Shown here one piece after another: positions 15,982-24,783 of a stretch of DNA of 40,911 nt (its first letter is position 1; each line of letters starts with the position of its first letter). Source of the DNA: Acidobacteriota bacterium. GTDB lineage: Bacteria > Acidobacteriota > Thermoanaerobaculia > UBA5066. The DNA lies in assembly GCA_029567505.1 (NCBI GenBank), contig JAKPXO010000105.1:1-40911 (forward strand), read 5' to 3'. The notes below the pieces were generated by a model. That model was not told where the DNA came from. It saw only the letters and a program-made list of their open reading frames with translations, and did no database searches. Made by a program: the position numbers and the translations under genes.

Positions 15982-17292
15982 TCAGGCGCTTTCCGTGAAC
16001 CGCCTGAGGATATCCCGCCACGGCCCCTCGGCGCGCAGCCGCGCGAGGTTGCCGAAGTGCCCGAGGACCGTCCGGTTGACGAAGACGATGTCCCGCGGGA
16101 ACCGGACGTCTCCCGCCTCCGAAAGGCTCGTCCGCGCCGCGTCGACCATCCGTCGCGCCACCGAGTCGTCCGAGCCGAACCGGTACGGCGGCGCCGGCCG
16201 GAGGAGCTCCACGACGAGCGCGGCCCAGGGCTCGACGAGATGCTCCTCGAGCGGGGCGCCGTCGAGGCGGTGCATCCCCATCCGCTTCAGGACGGCGGGC
16301 AGGTCGTCCGTCCGCCCCTCGAGCGCGGCCCGGCAGAGGCCCCGGTAGCCGCGGGCGAGGCGGAGCGGCACCTCCTTCACGCAGCCGAAGTCGTAGACGA
16401 CGACCCGCCCGTCCCGACGGAACGAGAAGTTCGCGAGGTTCGGATCGGCGTGCAGCAACCGGTGCTCGAGGAGACCCCGGAGGAGGAACGCGAAGAGGAC
16501 GGTTCCCCATCGGTCCTTCAGCGCCTGCGACGTCTGGGGCGCGCAGGCCTCGTCCGGAGAGAGTCCCTCCTCGTACTCGGTCGTCAGGATCCGCCCGGTG
16601 GAGGCCTCCTCGACGACCCGCGGGATGACGACCTCCGGCACGTCGGCGTGGAGCTCCGCCATCCGGCGCATCCGCTCCGCCTCGTGCAAGTAGTCGAGCT
16701 CCTCGCGCAGGCGGGCGCGCATCTCCTGCCAGATCGGCTCGAAGTCGACCTTCGAGACGAGCGCGACGACCGACTTCAGGACTCGCCGGAGGTTGCCGAG
16801 GTCGGCCTCCACCATCCGGTCGATCCCCGGGTACTGGATCTTCACGGCGACCCGCCGGCCGTCCCGCAGCACCGCCCGGTGGACCTGCCCGATCGAGGCG
16901 GCCGCGAACGCCTCCTCCTCGAAGCTCGCGAAGAGCTGGAGCGGGTCGCCCAGCTCCTCTTCGAGCTGCTCCTCGACCATCGAGAGCGGCAGGCTCGGCG
17001 ACTCCTTCTGCAGGGCCCGCAGGACGGCCGCGACCTCCGGCGGGAGGAAGGCGTCCTGCAGGCTGAGCATCTGCCCCACCTTCATCGCGGCGCCCTTCAT
17101 CTCCCCGAGCGTCGCGACGAGCCGGCGCGCGTTCCGGACGAGCTCCTCGACCCGGAGCTCCTCCCTCCGCGCCGCCGGCCGGCCGAGGCTCGAGACGAAC
17201 GCCGCCGCCGTCGACGTCCCCGCGCGCACGGCGAGCCCGCCCAGCTCGAGGAGCCGGCCCATCGAGGAGGTCTTCGGGGGGCGGCGGGGCAT
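15982..17292 (-). CDS. ABC1/UbiB-family atypical kinase (AarF-like)
   Basis: The 436-residue protein has the UbiB signatures: GAAMKVGQMLSLQ (KxGQ motif), AAASIGQVHRA (alanine-rich loop replacing the usual Gly loop), VAVKIQYPGI (ATP-site Lys), HADPNLANFSF (catalytic Asp/Asn) and VYDFGCVKEV (metal-binding DFG). In other bacteria such proteins support ubiquinone or other isoprenoid-lipid metabolism as ATPases. The role here is unknown, and no quinone genes are in the window. No C-terminal membrane helices of the UbiB type are obvious, so it may be a soluble subgroup. It diverges from the E1 alpha gene across a 66-base gap and is followed by a methyltransferase on its own strand. Confidence 0.85.
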   Translation of the reverse strand: MPRRPPKTSSMGRLLELGGLAVRAGTSTAAAFVSSLGRPAARREELRVEELVRNARRLVATLGEMKGAAMKVGQMLSLQDAFLPPEVAAVLRALQKESPSLPLSMVEEQLEEELGDPLQLFASFEEEAFAAASIGQVHRAVLRDGRRVAVKIQYPGIDRMVEADLGNLRRVLKSVVALVSKVDFEPIWQEMRARLREELDYLHEAERMRRMAELHADVPEVVIPRVVEEASTGRILTTEYEEGLSPDEACAPQTSQALKDRWGTVLFAFLLRGLLEHRLLHADPNLANFSFRRDGRVVVYDFGCVKEVPLRLARGYRGLCRAALEGRTDDLPAVLKRMGMHRLDGAPLEEHLVEPWAALVVELLRPAPPYRFGSDDSVARRMVDAARTSLSEAGDVRFPRDIVFVNRTVLGHFGNLARLRAEGPWRDILRRFTESA

Positions 17293-17303
17293 CGTCCCTG
17301 AGT

Positions 17304-17333
17304 TTGACGCATTGCGAAAACGGTGGCGATAAT
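17304..17333 (+). promoter_or_regulatory. Predicted sigma70-type promoter of the dehydrogenase operon
   Basis: The -35 box TTGACG (17304-17309) and the -10 box GATAAT (17328-17333) are separated by 18 bases, a near-consensus arrangement that stands out in this GC-rich DNA. Transcription would start near 17340, which rules out the GTG at 17323 as the start of E1 alpha and supports the ATG at 17359. Confidence 0.65.
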
Positions 17334-17358
17334 CAGGGGTTGGGCGCCCGCCCGACGT

Positions 17359-18372
17359 ATGACCGTCTCCCCAGAACAGCAGAGGCTCCTCTACAGGCAT
17401 CTCCTGCTCACCCGCCTCCTCGAGGAGCGGATGGTGAGCCTCTATCGCCAGGGAAAGATGACCGGCGGGCTCTACCGGTGCCTCGGCCAGGAGGCGACCG
17501 CCGTCGGCACCGCGTTCGCGCTCGAGGAGGAGGACCTCCTGATCCCGGTGATCCGAGACCTCGGCTCGGTGCTGGTGCGGGGAGCGCGGCCGGCGGACGT
17601 CCTCCGGCAGCTCCTCGCGAAGGCCGACGGCCCCTCCCGGGGGCGCGACGCCTTCCTCCACTTCTGCCTCCCGGAGAAGGGGCTCTACTCCGGGATCGCG
17701 ATGCTCGGGACGGCGGTGCCCGTCCTCGCGGGGATGGTCCTCGCCGACCGCTTCCTCGGGAGGCGGACCGTCGGGATGACGTACCTCGGCGAGGGCGGCA
17801 CGTCGACGGGGGCGTTCCACGAGGGGATCAACCTCGCCGGCGTGCAGAAGCTGCCGCTCGTCGTCGTCCTCGAGCACAACGGCTACTCCTATTCGACGCC
17901 GTCCGGGATGCAGTGCGCGGCCGCGACGCTCGCCGACAAGGCGGCCGGCTACGGCGTCGCGAGCGCGATCGTCGACGGGAACGACCTCCTCGCCGTCGTC
18001 GAGGCGGCACGGGCCGCCGTGGCGCACGCCCGCGCGGGGCGCGGCCCGTTCCTCCTCGAGTGCAAGACGTACCGGAGGAAGGGGCACGCCGAGCACGACG
18101 GCCAGGCCTACGTCGACGCGGAGGAGCTCGCCGAGTGGTCCCGCCGCGACCCGATCGCCCTCTTCGAGCGGCAGCTCGACGCGAGCGGCGTGATGGACGC
18201 CGCGGCCCGCGTGGCCGTCCGCGCCGAGGTCGACGCCGAGCTCGACGCCGCCGTCACCGAGGCCGAGGCCTCCCCCACCCCCGTCCCCGACCCGGAGTTC
18301 CGGGGAGTGAGGGCGGACGAGGAGGAGGTCGTGCGGCGCCGGCGCGAGACGTTCGTCGGGGGGCTCGCGTGA
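17359..18372 (+). CDS. 2-oxoacid dehydrogenase E1 component, alpha subunit
   Basis: This is the thiamine-diphosphate-binding subunit of a pyruvate or branched-chain 2-oxoacid dehydrogenase. The 337-residue protein has the N-terminal RHLLLTRLLEERMVSLYRQG, the substrate region GGLYRCLGQEATAVG, and the ThDP/Mg motif starting at GEGGTSTGAFHEG and ending in EHNGYSYSTP. The phosphorylation-loop-like YRRKGHAEHDGQAYVD follows. Heterotetrameric E1 (separate alpha and beta) is seen in BCKDH and in many Gram-positive-type PDHs. The sequence does not decide between pyruvate and branched-chain substrates. It is the first gene of the E1a-E1b-E2 operon and overlaps E1 beta by 4 bases. Confidence 0.9.
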   Translation: MTVSPEQQRLLYRHLLLTRLLEERMVSLYRQGKMTGGLYRCLGQEATAVGTAFALEEEDLLIPVIRDLGSVLVRGARPADVLRQLLAKADGPSRGRDAFLHFCLPEKGLYSGIAMLGTAVPVLAGMVLADRFLGRRTVGMTYLGEGGTSTGAFHEGINLAGVQKLPLVVVLEHNGYSYSTPSGMQCAAATLADKAAGYGVASAIVDGNDLLAVVEAARAAVAHARAGRGPFLLECKTYRRKGHAEHDGQAYVDAEELAEWSRRDPIALFERQLDASGVMDAAARVAVRAEVDAELDAAVTEAEASPTPVPDPEFRGVRADEEEVVRRRRETFVGGLA

Positions 18373-19358
18373 GCGGCACGCCCGCGCGGGAGGCGACGCT
18401 CCTCGACGCCGTCGGGATCGCGCTCGCCGAAGAGATGGAGCGCGACCCCCGCGTGATCCTCATGGGAGAGGACATCGGCGTCTACGGCGGCGCCTTCAAG
18501 GCGACGGCCGGCCTCCTCGATCGCTTCGGCCCCCACAGGGTGATCGACACGCCGGTCGTCGAGGAGGCGATCGTCGGCGCAGCGATCGGCGCCTCGCTCC
18601 GGGGCCTCCGTCCCGTCGTCGAGATGCAGTTCTTCGACTTCGCCTCGCGCGCGTTCGACATGATCACGAACTTCGCGGCGAAGCACCGCTACCGGACCGG
18701 GCTCGGCGTCCCGATCGTCGTCCGCGGCCCTTCGGGGGGCGGCGTCCAGGCGGGGCCGTTCCACTCCCAGAGCCCGGAGGGGTACTTCGCCCGGACACCG
18801 GGGCTCGCCGTCGTCGTCCCGTCGACCGCGGAGGACGCCCGCGGCCTCCTGAAGGCCGCGATCCGCGACGACGACCCGGTCCTCTTCCTCGAGCACAAGC
18901 TCCTCTACCGGAGGGCGAAGGGGCTCCTTCCCGAGGGAGACGGGCTCGTCCCGATCGGGAAGGCCGCCGTCCGCCGGCCGGGCCGCCACCTGACGATCGT
19001 GACATGGGGCGCGATGGTCCCGCTCGCGCTCGAGGGGACCGACGCGCTCGCCCGGGAGGGCGTCGAGGCCGAGGTCGTCGACCTCCGGACGCTCCTCCCG
19101 ATGGACGAGGAGACCGTCCTCGAATCGGTCCGGAAGACTTCGAAGGCGCTCGTCCTCCACGAGGAGTCGCGGACGCTCGGCGTCGGAGCCGAGGTGGCGG
19201 CCCTCCTCGCCGAGAAGGCGTTCGAGTGGCTCGACGCGCCCGTCGTCCGCCTGGCCGCCCCCGACACGCCCATTCCCTTCGCCCCCGCCCTGGAGGCCGC
19301 GTACCTGCCCGGCCCCGCGACGCTTCTGGCCGCCGCGCGTAAACTCGCGGCCTACTGA
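18369..19358 (+). CDS. 2-oxoacid dehydrogenase E1 component, beta subunit
   Basis: This is the partner of the alpha subunit in the E1 decarboxylase. The 329-residue protein has the conserved REATLLDAVGIALAEEME, GEDIGVYGGAFKAT, DTPVVEEAIVGAAIG, FDFASRAFDMITNFAAKHRY, SPEGYFARTPGL and the C-terminal VVDLRTLLPMDEETVLESV. These features match pyruvate and branched-chain E1 beta proteins, so the substrate is uncertain. The start is a GTG at 18369 overlapping the alpha stop (GTGA). It is followed 30 bases later by E2. No E3 (dihydrolipoamide dehydrogenase) gene is present, so a shared E3 must be encoded elsewhere. Confidence 0.92.
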   Translation: MSGTPAREATLLDAVGIALAEEMERDPRVILMGEDIGVYGGAFKATAGLLDRFGPHRVIDTPVVEEAIVGAAIGASLRGLRPVVEMQFFDFASRAFDMITNFAAKHRYRTGLGVPIVVRGPSGGGVQAGPFHSQSPEGYFARTPGLAVVVPSTAEDARGLLKAAIRDDDPVLFLEHKLLYRRAKGLLPEGDGLVPIGKAAVRRPGRHLTIVTWGAMVPLALEGTDALAREGVEAEVVDLRTLLPMDEETVLESVRKTSKALVLHEESRTLGVGAEVAALLAEKAFEWLDAPVVRLAAPDTPIPFAPALEAAYLPGPATLLAAARKLAAY

Positions 19359-19388
19359 CCCGACCTCGGGTAGACGGAGAATCGGACC

Positions 19389-20813
19389 ATGCCGACGAAC
19401 GTGATCATGCCGCAGATGGGCGAGTCGATCGCCGAAGGGACGCTGACCCGCTGGCTGAAGAAGGTCGGGGACGCCGTCAAGCGCGACGAGCCTCTCTTCG
19501 AGATCTCGACCGACAAGGTCGACGCCGAGATTCCCGCCCCGGCCGCCGGGGTCCTCCTCGAGATCATCGTGGCGGAAGGGACCACCGTCCCGATCAACAC
19601 CGTCGTCGCGAAGATCGGCGAGGCGGGCGAGGCGACGGCCTCCGCCCCGGCCGCCGAGGCGCCCGCTCCGGCGCCCGCCGCGGCGGCCGCCCCCGCCCCG
19701 ACGCCCGCTCCCGCCGCGCCCCCGGCTCCTGCGCCGGCTCCTGTGGCGGCGCCGGCCGCCCCGCACTTCACCGTCCCGCCGCAGCCCGGCGAGTCGAAGG
19801 AGGAGCTCCAGAAGCGCCGCTCCTCCCCCGTCGTCAGGAACATCGCCGAGGAGAAGGGGGTCGACCTCTCGCAGGTCCCCGGCACCGGCATCTCGGGCCG
19901 CGTGACGAAGGCCGACATCGTCGCGTTCGTCGAGAAGGGCGGGGCTCCGGCCGCCGCCCCCGCGCCTGCCCCGGCCCCCGCGCCTGCCGCCCCGGCTCCG
20001 GCTCCGGCCACCCTGGCGGCCGTTGTCGCGGCGCCGGCCCCCGCGCCCGCGAAGCCGGCTCCCGTCGCCCCGGCCACGCCCGTCATCTCCTTCCCCGCCG
20101 GCGCGAACGTCACCGTCGAGCCGATGTCGACGATGCGGAAGAAGATCGCGCAGCGGATGGTCGAGTCGAAGCAGACCTCCGCGCACGTCGCGACCGTCTT
20201 CGAGGTCGACTACACGAACATCGCCCGCCTGCGCGAGAGGGTGAAGGAGCGCTTCGCCGCCCAGTACGGGACGAAGCTCTCCTACATGCCGTTCATCTTC
20301 AAGGCCGTCATCGCCGGCCTGAAGGCCCGTCCCGCCGTGAACGCCTCGGTCTCCGGCGACGACGTCCTCTACCACCGCGACATCAACCTCGGCATGGCCG
20401 TCGCGCTCGACTGGGGCCTCATCGTCCCGGTCATCAAGAACGCCGACGACCTCTCGATCGTCGGGCTCGCCCGCGCCGCGAACGACCTCGCCAGCCGCGC
20501 CCGGACGAAGAAGCTCCTCCCCGACGAGGTCCAGGGCGGCACGTTCACGATCACGAACCCGGGCGTCTACGGCTCGCTCTTCGGCACGCCGATCATCAAC
20601 CAGCCGCAGGTCGCGATCCTGAACATCGGGACGATCGAGAAGCGGGCGAAGGTCGTGGAGATGCCCGACGGCAGCGACGCCATCGCCGTCCGGACGATGG
20701 GATACCTCGCCCTTTCGTTCGACCACCGCCTCGTCGACGGCGCCGAGGCCGACGCATTCATGGGCGTCGTCAAGGCGAGCCTGGAGAGCGGGAGCTTCGG
20801 CGACCTGGAATAG
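19389..20813 (+). CDS. Dihydrolipoamide acyltransferase (E2)
   Basis: The 474-residue E2 core protein has one lipoyl domain at residues 1-75, with lipoylated K43 in ISTDKVDAE. An Ala/Pro linker (about 80-125) leads to a peripheral subunit-binding domain (about 141-180, SSPVVRNIAEEKGVDLSQV and GTGISGRVTKADI). A second Ala/Pro linker follows, and then the acyltransferase domain from about 240. The catalytic H446 and D450 lie in FDHRLVDGAEA. Lipoylation needs LipB, encoded 1.6 kb downstream. The two linkers are low-complexity repeats of AP/PA. A strong hairpin terminator follows, so E1-E2 form a closed operon. Confidence 0.95.
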   Translation: MPTNVIMPQMGESIAEGTLTRWLKKVGDAVKRDEPLFEISTDKVDAEIPAPAAGVLLEIIVAEGTTVPINTVVAKIGEAGEATASAPAAEAPAPAPAAAAAPAPTPAPAAPPAPAPAPVAAPAAPHFTVPPQPGESKEELQKRRSSPVVRNIAEEKGVDLSQVPGTGISGRVTKADIVAFVEKGGAPAAAPAPAPAPAPAAPAPAPATLAAVVAAPAPAPAKPAPVAPATPVISFPAGANVTVEPMSTMRKKIAQRMVESKQTSAHVATVFEVDYTNIARLRERVKERFAAQYGTKLSYMPFIFKAVIAGLKARPAVNASVSGDDVLYHRDINLGMAVALDWGLIVPVIKNADDLSIVGLARAANDLASRARTKKLLPDEVQGGTFTITNPGVYGSLFGTPIINQPQVAILNIGTIEKRAKVVEMPDGSDAIAVRTMGYLALSFDHRLVDGAEADAFMGVVKASLESGSFGDLE

Positions 20814-20837
20814 AAGGGACACCACCACGAGCGGAGC

Positions 20838-20869
20838 GACGAACGGGGGGCCACGGCCCCCCGTTCGTC
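20838..20869 (+). terminator. Strong hairpin after E2
   Basis: GACGAACGGGGGGCC (20838-20852) and GGCCCCCCGTTCGTC (20855-20869) form a perfect 15-bp stem around a 2-base centre. The stem begins 24 bases after the E2 stop and ends 37 bases before the methyltransferase ATG. There is no long T-run. It probably ends most dehydrogenase transcripts. Confidence 0.7.
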
Positions 20870-20906
20870 CTCATGGAGCCCGGGCCGGCAGCGAGAAGGA
20901 GCGACG

Positions 20907-22463
20907 ATGGCTTCAGCAGGATCGGAATACGACGACGTCCCATACCTCGCCCCGTCGTTCGCGAACACCTACCCCGACGCCCTCGGCGTGGCCGCGATCC
21001 TGCGCGGCCTCGACGCGCCTCCCCTTCACGGGGCGCGCGTCCTCGAGCTCGGCTGCGCACGGGGCGCGAACCTCGTGCCGATGGCCTGGTCGATGCCCGA
21101 CTCCGAGTTCGTCGGCGTCGACCTCTCGCGCCGCCAGATCGAAGCCGCCCGCGAGCGGGCCGCGGCGGCCGGCACGGCCAACGTCACGTTCCACGCCATG
21201 GACCTGAGGGACGTCGACGACTCGTTCGGCGCCTTCGACTTCGTCGTGGCGCACGGCCTCTTCTCCTGGGTCCCGAGGGAGGTTCAGGAATCCCTCCTCG
21301 AGGTCTGCGCGCGGCGCCTCTCCCCGAACGGGATCGTCTACCTCAGCTACAACACCCTCCCGGGCTGGAGCGCGGGGGTGATGTTCCGGGAGATGGTCCT
21401 CTACCGCGTCCGCGGGATCGCCGACCCCGCGGAGCGTCTCCGGGAGGCGAGGGCCTTCCTCCGATTCCTCGCCGGGGCGACGAGGCCGAAGGAGACCATC
21501 TGGGCGGCGCAGCTGGACGAGCACGCGTCGTACTTCGAGCAGGCGCACGACTGGTATCTCCTCCACGACGACCTCGAGGCCGAGAACAACCCCGTCTACT
21601 TCCACGAGATCGTCGAGCGGGCCGGGCGGCACGGGCTCCAGTACGTCACGGAAGAGCGTTCCCTCACCTCGGGCGAGGTCCTGGCTCCCGAGGCCCTCGC
21701 GCAGCTCGACCGCTTCGCGGCGAACCGGATTGAGCGCGAGCAGGTCGTCGACTTCGCCTGCAGCCGCCGTTTCCGCCGGAGCCTCTTCTGCCGCGCCGGA
21801 CGGCCCCTCCCCACCGGCCCGGAGCCCGGCCGCCTCGCCGCCTGCCGTCTCCGGTCGCGCGTGAAGCCGGTCGACCCGTCGGCCGACCCGCTCACGCCGG
21901 GCTCGGAGAGCTTCCTCGGGCTCGACGGGCTGACGCTCGAGACCTCCGACGTCCGCCTGCGCACCCTCCTCCACGTCCTCTGGGGAGTCTGGCCGGGGAC
22001 GCTCGAGCACGCCGCCGCGACTCACGTCCTCGCCGAAGCGACCCGCCGCTCCGGCGGCCCGACGCCCGAGCCGCCCGTCCTCGACCGCATGGTCCACCAG
22101 GCCATCCTCGGCCAGGTCGTCTCCGCCCACCTCCTCGACCCGCAGATCGCCGCGGCCCTGCCCGAGCGCCCGTCCGCCTCCCCGGTCGCCCGGTACGAGG
22201 CCGCGGCCGGCGAGCCGGTGACCCACCTGCTCAACGGCTCGGGCGACCTCGACCCGCTCGACCGCTTCGTCGTCCGGCTCCTCGACGGCACGCGGACCCG
22301 GGACGACGTCGTCGCCTCCATCCGCGAGGCGCTCGACGCCGGCCAGCTCGAGCCGACCCCGTCGGGGCGCGCCGCGGAGCCGGGCGAGGAGCCGAAGTCC
22401 GCCGCAGAGCTCGCGGACCTCTCCCTCTCCCACCTCCTCGCGGCCTGCTACATTCACCGCTGA
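20907..22463 (+). CDS. Class I SAM methyltransferase with regulatory domain (paralog B)
   Basis: The 518-residue protein has the same layout as the gene at 14336-15919. The SAM site is RVLELGCARGANLVPMAW at about 44-61, then FVGVDLSRRQIEAA and FDFVVAHGLFSWV, followed by YLSYNTLPGWSAGVM at the start of the regulatory domain. The C-terminal region (THLLNGSGDLDPLDRFVVRL) matches the paralog's winged-helix segment loosely. The two share the EYDDVPY/SYDEVPY opening, so they are duplicates. The substrate is unknown. It lies between the E2 terminator and lipB, and its stop codon is immediately followed by the lipB ATG, suggesting cotranscription and translational coupling. Confidence 0.8.
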   Translation: MASAGSEYDDVPYLAPSFANTYPDALGVAAILRGLDAPPLHGARVLELGCARGANLVPMAWSMPDSEFVGVDLSRRQIEAARERAAAAGTANVTFHAMDLRDVDDSFGAFDFVVAHGLFSWVPREVQESLLEVCARRLSPNGIVYLSYNTLPGWSAGVMFREMVLYRVRGIADPAERLREARAFLRFLAGATRPKETIWAAQLDEHASYFEQAHDWYLLHDDLEAENNPVYFHEIVERAGRHGLQYVTEERSLTSGEVLAPEALAQLDRFAANRIEREQVVDFACSRRFRRSLFCRAGRPLPTGPEPGRLAACRLRSRVKPVDPSADPLTPGSESFLGLDGLTLETSDVRLRTLLHVLWGVWPGTLEHAAATHVLAEATRRSGGPTPEPPVLDRMVHQAILGQVVSAHLLDPQIAAALPERPSASPVARYEAAAGEPVTHLLNGSGDLDPLDRFVVRLLDGTRTRDDVVASIREALDAGQLEPTPSGRAAEPGEEPKSAAELADLSLSHLLAACYIHR

Positions 22464-23228
22464 ATGCGCCGCCCCGTCGACGTCGTCTCCCTCCTGCCGC
22501 TCGGTCCCCGCCCCTACGACGACGTCGTCGCCCTCCAGAAGGAGGCGGAAGCGCGTGCGAGGGAGGGCGGACGGGAGACCCTCTTCCTTCTCGAGCACGA
22601 GGACGTCATCACCGCCGGCCGGAACGCCGGCACCGACGACCTGCACCTCCCGGCCGAGCAGCTCGCCCGGCTCGGCGTGGCGTTCCGGCGCTCCGACCGG
22701 GGCGGAAAGCTGACGTTCCACGGACCGGGCCAGCTCGTCGCCTATCCGATCCTCCGCCTCGAAGGGCCCGAGAGGGACGTCCGCCGGTTCGTGCGTAGCC
22801 TGGAGGAGGTCCTGATCCTCACGGCGGCCGCCTTCGGCGTCACCGCCGCGCGGAGCGACCTCCCCGCGCGCTGGTCCTCCGTCTGGGTCGGCAACGACAA
22901 GCTCGCCGCCATCGGCGTCCACCTCTCCGACTGGGTCACGACGCACGGTGTCGCCCTCAACGTCACGACCCGCCTCGACAGGTTCGAGCTCTTCGTCCCG
23001 TGCGGCATCCGGGACGGCGGCGTCACCTCCCTCGAGAGGGCACGCTCCGACCTTCCGCCCCCGCCCCTCGTGGACGTCGCGGCCCGCTTCGTCGAGAGCT
23101 TCGCGGAGGTCTTCGAGCGCGACGCGGTTCCCGTGTCGGCGGCCTCCTCTTCGGAGGAGCTCGCCCCCCCGACCGCCGCGGCCAGCCGCTCGACCGGCCC
23201 GGACCGATCGCCCTCGAACGGCGCCTGA
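22464..23228 (+). CDS. lipB: Octanoyltransferase
   Basis: LipB moves octanoyl from acyl carrier protein to lipoyl domains such as that of the E2 encoded just upstream; LipA then adds sulfur. The 254-residue protein has H86 in GGKLTFHGPGQLVAYP, the catalytic lysine K147 in NDKLAAIGVH and the acyl-thioester cysteine C180 in LFVPCGIRDGGVTSLE. The C-terminal ~35 residues are Ser/Ala-rich and look like an unstructured extension. The ATG at 22464 directly follows the methyltransferase stop, with no gap and no separate ribosome-binding site outside that gene. lipA is not in the window. Confidence 0.93.
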   Translation: MRRPVDVVSLLPLGPRPYDDVVALQKEAEARAREGGRETLFLLEHEDVITAGRNAGTDDLHLPAEQLARLGVAFRRSDRGGKLTFHGPGQLVAYPILRLEGPERDVRRFVRSLEEVLILTAAAFGVTAARSDLPARWSSVWVGNDKLAAIGVHLSDWVTTHGVALNVTTRLDRFELFVPCGIRDGGVTSLERARSDLPPPPLVDVAARFVESFAEVFERDAVPVSAASSSEELAPPTAAASRSTGPDRSPSNGA

Positions 23229-23310
23229 AGCGGTTCAGGGACCCGACGGACGGACGGCTCCCGCAAAGCGGGGCGTCTCGCCGATCACGGAATCGGCGGC
23301 CAAGGGCGGC

Positions 23311-23835
23311 TCAGCGCGCCCGGACGGGGAGGGGGGGGTCTTTCTGCGCCTCGCGGCGCCGGCAGAGGCTCTCGACCATGTCGGTCACCTCGGCCCGCGG
23401 GAGGGCTTTCGGTCCGCTGCCGCCCGCGGTGGCGAGGACGTGGGCCTCCTCGAGGCACTCGTTCACGGAGCAGCCCTCACAAAGGAAGTACTCCGTCCCT
23501 TCGGGAAGCTCGGGCTCGGCCGCCGCGGCGAGGAGCTCGACGCCCCGCCCCGCGGGCGCCGTCCGCGTCACGAGCCGGGCCCCGACGAGCTCGTTCACGG
23601 CCCGGGAGACGGCGCTGCGCGCCCAGCCGCGAGCGGCGAGCGACTCGGACAGCTCGGCGAGGGTCGCGGGCGTGGCCGAACGCTGCAGGCCCCAGAGGAC
23701 GGCGGTGCGGGTCGGAGTGAGCGTGAGACCGGCGAGGCGGAGGACTTCCCGCAGCCGGAGCAGCTCGATGCGCGTCAGCTCGGCTCCCCAGCGGGGACCG
23801 GCGTTCGCAGGAGTTCGCGTCCGGCGCGTCGGCAC
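23311..23835 (-). CDS. Diverged Fur-like winged-helix regulator
   Basis: This 174-residue protein resembles Fur-family regulators in its DNA-binding half. LRLAGLTLTPTRTAVLWGL matches the family's L-R-x-T-x-x-R start, followed by ATLAELSESLAARGWARSAVSRAVNELVGARLV as the recognition helix region. The C-terminal half has CEGCSVNEC (Cys-x-x-Cys with a further Cys) but lacks the His-rich metal site of classic Fur. It may sense a metal, redox state or nothing of the kind; the target is unknown. The start is taken as the GTG at 23835, because the preceding in-frame residues are unlike protein. It is convergent with lipB and near two secreted Cys-rich genes, which would be reasonable targets. Confidence 0.6.
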   Translation of the reverse strand: MPTRRTRTPANAGPRWGAELTRIELLRLREVLRLAGLTLTPTRTAVLWGLQRSATPATLAELSESLAARGWARSAVSRAVNELVGARLVTRTAPAGRGVELLAAAAEPELPEGTEYFLCEGCSVNECLEEAHVLATAGGSGPKALPRAEVTDMVESLCRRREAQKDPPLPVRAR

Positions 23836-23945
23836 GCGCGAGGTGTAACATGGGAGGTTTGCCGCGGGCAAGCGGGCGCGGGACTCCGCGGGCAGATTCC
23901 GGAGACGGAAACGCCCTCCCCCCGGGCGGAGAGAGGGCGTCGGAT

Positions 23946-23962
23946 GCGGCTTCCGGAGCCGC
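23946..23962 (-). terminator. Short hairpin after secreted-protein gene
   Basis: GCGGCT (23946-23951) and AGCCGC (23957-23962) form a 6-bp stem with a 5-base loop, 12 bases past the minus-strand stop at 23974. A second stem with arms ACGCCCTC and GAGGGCGT follows at about 23911-23940. Together they may end the transcript. Confidence 0.4.
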
Positions 23963-23973
23963 AAGTGTCGAGC

Positions 23974-24783
23974 CTACTTCTCGTCGGCCGGGTACTTCGA
24001 CGAGACGAGGTTCGGGTAGATTGCCTTCATGAAATCGTAGAGCTCCTGGGGCTTGACGCTGTCGGAGCGCTTCCAGCCGACGTCGCGGAAGCGGTACTCG
24101 CCGTTCTCCGTCTTCACGCCCCACTCGAAGCACTCGGTCTCCTCGTTCGGAGCCCCCTTCAGGCAGACGAGGAACTGCTCCTTGATCGACTTCGCCGGAA
24201 GGATGAGGTTCTTCTTCTCGTCCTTCGCGTCGAGCCAGGAGAGCTTCTCTTCCTTGAAGGAGAGCCTGCCGTTGTCCCAGCGGCCCTTGAAGAGGACGAT
24301 CCCGTCGTTCCGGCGAACGAGGCCTTCCCAGGAGCGATCGGCCTGGGCGGCCAGGTCGACCGGCGGGGCCGCCGGGGCGACCGGCGCGACGGCGGCCGGC
24401 ACCGGGGCCGCCGGGGAGGTGACGGGCGCGACGGCGGCCGGGGCGGCCATCGGGCGCTGCGCCGTCTTCATCATCGCCTCGATGATCGACTCGGGAAGGT
24501 TCGCCGCCTTGGAGAGGACGATGTCGTCGGCGGAGAGCTGGTAGATCACCGCCTCCGACTCGATCTTCCGCTTGATGAACTCCTCGGAGAGGTTCCCCTT
24601 CCAGAGCTTGATGATCTCCTCGAACGGCTTCGGAGCCGGCGGCGGGGGCGGGGCGGGGGCCACCTGGGCGATCTCGGCCGGCGGCGGGGGCGGGGCGTCC
24701 TGGGAGAGGGCGGCGCCGGGGATCGTCAGCGTCGTCGCGACGACGAACGCGCCCAACGCGCCGGAGAGCTTCATCAGGGACAT
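23974..24783 (-). CDS. Secreted Pro-rich protein, unknown
   Basis: This 269-residue protein has an N-terminal signal peptide (hydrophobic core, cleavage near AALSQDA). A Pro/Ala-rich stretch follows (PPPPPAEIAQVAPAPPPPPAP), then a helical domain containing KLWKGNLSEEFIKRKIESE and LSKAANLPESIIEAMM. A second Pro/Ala-rich linker (about 118-145) joins a C-terminal beta-rich domain (SWEGLVRRNDGIVLFKGRWDNG) with two Cys residues (LVCLKG, TECFEWG). I do not recognise the family. GAGGAGGT precedes the ATG at 24783. It diverges from the Cys-rich gene at 24945. Confidence 0.65.
   Translation of the reverse strand: MSLMKLSGALGAFVVATTLTIPGAALSQDAPPPPPAEIAQVAPAPPPPPAPKPFEEIIKLWKGNLSEEFIKRKIESEAVIYQLSADDIVLSKAANLPESIIEAMMKTAQRPMAAPAAVAPVTSPAAPVPAAVAPVAPAAPPVDLAAQADRSWEGLVRRNDGIVLFKGRWDNGRLSFKEEKLSWLDAKDEKKNLILPAKSIKEQFLVCLKGAPNEETECFEWGVKTENGEYRFRDVGWKRSDSVKPQELYDFMKAIYPNLVSSKYPADEK

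Noticed and set aside
17323-17372. GTG at 17323 as start of E1 alpha
   Set aside because: It lies between the -35 and -10 boxes of the predicted promoter, so it would be upstream of the transcription start.
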